DNA of 64,000 nucleotides from contig NZ_CP121445.1 of NCBI RefSeq assembly GCF_029689925.1, forward strand, positions 5,564,501 to 5,628,500, written 5' to 3'. The position numbers were made by a program, and so were the translations under genes. Each line of letters starts with the position of its first letter. Position 1 is the first letter of the stretch. Source of the DNA: Anaerocolumna sp. AGMB13025 (GTDB lineage: Bacteria > Bacillota > Clostridia > Lachnospirales > Lachnospiraceae). The notes beneath the pieces were generated by a model that worked only from the letters and a program-made list of their open reading frames with translations, searched no databases and was not told the origin of the DNA. Positions 62,295 through 64,000 of the stretch are shown in pieces.

Positions 62295-63890
62295 TTAATT
62301 TTCACGAAACTCGTTTGGAGTACAACCGACATACTTCTTAAAAGTACGCATGAAATAACTGACGTTATTAAAACCACAGTTATCGGATATATCAAGAATA
62401 TTAAGCCTGGTTTCTTTTAAAAGCTTCTTGGCATAGTCCATTCTAAGGTTAATGATCTGCTTTGATATGGTCATTCCAAACTCCTTTTTGTAAGAAGCCG
62501 ATAGATAACCCAAAGAAATACAAAATTGTTTTGATAAAAAATTCGTGCACAACTCACTATTGGTAAAATTATTCTCCACATAACTTTTAACTCCTGAGAG
62601 TACCGACCTGGCATCTGCTGTTACTGCCATCCATTGGCTAAGAGCCGTGGTGATGGTTCTGCACAGACTCTCGATTAATTCTTCCCGGTTGGAGAACTGG
62701 TCGATTATTGCACCGGATAAACATTCCGGACCCAGCATGGATACTACGCTTCCTCCAATTTTTTTAACACAGGTGCGGGCCAGAATGCAGATTAATTCCA
62801 CATAAAGCATACGGATGTGCATAGCCATGCCTGGTACCTCAAAGGAAAATATCCTCCTTACCGTACAAAGTGTCTGCTTTAAATCATCTGCCGCCAACAG
62901 GCACTGATACAATTTAAAATCCTCCTCCGGCAGATTAGCAGAAGCCACTTTCTCCCATTCACTCCAATAAAATACCCGGTTTGAGGGACTCTCTAAAGAA
63001 AGCCTTAAATCAAGGGCTTGTCTTGCCTGGGTTAATAACCCTCCGGATACCGAGTCTGACACTGCCGATACACCAATATGAAGCCCAACCTCAAGCTTTT
63101 GGCTTACCTGCAGACATATATGTTCAAAGGTTTTTGCAAAGGTTTCCTCCGCCTTATTTGATTTTAGTTCGGAAGAAGCTGCAATTACTGTTATCTGCTG
63201 ATTCTGTGCAAAATTATTCAGGCTTATAAACCAGGAACCGCCGGTTTCTCTAATTATATTCTGAACCTTCTGGCGCAGCCTGTCGTAATACAGCCGGAAG
63301 CTTTCGTTTTCCCCTTCTTCTGTCTTATTTATTGATAGTCGAAGGATACCCATCTGATAAAAATTTGCCTTTTCAGGAAATAAGGCTGCCACAGGAAAAT
63401 CAAGATTTGTTTCCATTCCATTTAAGAAGGCAAACAACTGCTCCTTCTGCCGTTCATCCAGGGAATACTCCACTGATTTTTCAAAGTATACCGGAATTTG
63501 AAATAAATTTCTCTGATGCATTACTCTCGCTACTGCCTTTGATAAGGCTGCTGTCAATTCTTCCTGCCTTACCGGCTTAAGAAGATACTCAATTACATCT
63601 AATGCAATGGCTTCTTTTGCAAAGGAAAATTCCGGGTAACCCGAAATTAAGATTGTAACTATCTCCGCAGAGGCGCTTTTTGCTGTCCTTACCAAATCAA
63701 TTCCGCTCATTTCTCCCATCATAATATCTGTCAGCAGAATATCTGGCTTATGTTCTCTAATCATGTCAAGTGCCTCCTCTGCCGAAGAAGCTTCTATTAC
63801 CCATTTAAAATAGAAGCCGCTCCGGCTTACCTTATATAAAATATCTTCACGGGCCAGTTTCTCATCATCCGCTATTAATATACTAAGCAC
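62295..63890 (-). CDS. YesN-type response regulator with AraC output domain
   Basis: 531 residues from a GTG at 63890 (GGAGGTAAGA upstream). Receiver domain with IADDEK and phosphoacceptor in ILLTDIMMGEMSG; a long middle region of about 280 residues; AraC domain at the end (GMTISKQIINLRMDYAKKLL, LDISDNCGFNNVSYFMRTF, CTPNEFREN). It probably activates the sugar uptake operon in answer to its kinase (next gene). Confidence 0.92.
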   Translation of the reverse strand: MLSILIADDEKLAREDILYKVSRSGFYFKWVIEASSAEEALDMIREHKPDILLTDIMMGEMSGIDLVRTAKSASAEIVTILISGYPEFSFAKEAIALDVIEYLLKPVRQEELTAALSKAVARVMHQRNLFQIPVYFEKSVEYSLDERQKEQLFAFLNGMETNLDFPVAALFPEKANFYQMGILRLSINKTEEGENESFRLYYDRLRQKVQNIIRETGGSWFISLNNFAQNQQITVIAASSELKSNKAEETFAKTFEHICLQVSQKLEVGLHIGVSAVSDSVSGGLLTQARQALDLRLSLESPSNRVFYWSEWEKVASANLPEEDFKLYQCLLAADDLKQTLCTVRRIFSFEVPGMAMHIRMLYVELICILARTCVKKIGGSVVSMLGPECLSGAIIDQFSNREELIESLCRTITTALSQWMAVTADARSVLSGVKSYVENNFTNSELCTNFLSKQFCISLGYLSASYKKEFGMTISKQIINLRMDYAKKLLKETRLNILDISDNCGFNNVSYFMRTFKKYVGCTPNEFREN

Positions 63891-63916
63891 ACTCTTACCT
63901 CCGCTTCTTTTCTAGT

Positions 63917-64000
63917 TTAACTCTTTCCACAGGACATTTTTATGGATACACATGCCCCCTTTCCTTCCCCTTCGCTCTTTATCTGCAAACCATAGCCTGC
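63917..64000 (-). CDS. C-terminal end of a histidine kinase (runs off the window)
   Basis: 28 codons ending at TAA 63917-63919. The sequence (GYGLQIKSEGEGKGACVSIK) looks like the last strand region of a HATPase domain, as expected for the YesM-type partner of the regulator. The rest is outside the window. Confidence 0.7.
   Translation of the reverse strand, partial: AGYGLQIKSEGEGKGACVSIKMSCGKS

Overview
The window is low-GC and densely coded. It has a clostridial look: strong GGAGG-type ribosome-binding sites, a leucine T-box, an agr-type cyclic-peptide quorum-sensing locus, iron-dependent alcohol dehydrogenases, an LplABC/YtcP-type sugar importer and many YesN-like or GHKL regulators. The gene set best fits a Lachnospiraceae-like anaerobe; this is inference from gene content, as there is no rRNA in the window. 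No tRNA, rRNA, CRISPR array or classical insertion sequence was seen.

Layout. 1-3154: ABC ATPase (cut by the window edge) and MATE exporter. 3574-8547: ECF sigma/anti-sigma module, converging on a three-gene two-component cluster. 9055-15113: second two-component system, a glycosyltransferase/acyltransferase pair and a DedA protein. 16000-24842: fermentation and amino-acid genes (aspartase, Lrp regulator, two Fe-alcohol dehydrogenases, M20 peptidase, hydrogenase-type ACT regulator, aldo/keto reductase). 25575-27968: leucine T-box controlling a 2-isopropylmalate synthase fused to an AraC DNA-binding domain. 28034-32418: TetR regulator, chemoreceptor, and a recombinase gene inside a 30-bp inverted repeat (a probable invertible switch). 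33046-40416: DtxR-YibE/F operon and an AraC-regulated pair of ABC half-transporters. 41232-45207: c-di-AMP PII-like protein and a full agr system (XRE, LytTR regulator, GHKL kinase, AgrB, and a 43-residue AgrD). 45697-54656: an unfamiliar RiPP-type cluster with a 45-residue precursor, two HPr-kinase-like P-loop proteins, a nucleotidyltransferase, an M16 peptidase, a PqqD/M50-like membrane protein, a B12 radical-SAM enzyme and a CPBP protease. 55015-64000: sugar ABC uptake locus with its YesN-type regulator and the tail of its kinase.

How it works together. The agr promoter (before agrB) and the promoter before the RiPP precursor share the same architecture on the minus strand: two 9-bp direct repeats of the ACCATTCGG type, exactly 12 bp apart, ending 10 bp upstream of a -35 box. 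That is the known layout for LytTR regulators. I infer that the AgrA-like protein at 44127-44867 drives both, making the peptide cluster a quorum-sensing output.

Noncoding structure is unusually rich. Four ~280-bp elements (15706, 24884, 45375, 57872) share CTTGATAAAATCAGCT termini and a conserved apical loop, but have long perfect stems of mostly different sequence. A related smaller element lies at 28631-28853 and a decayed one at 1081-1260. A different leader motif is repeated upstream of three unrelated genes (893, 19800, 21349). Many gaps also hold degenerate tandem arrays with 14-23 bp units.
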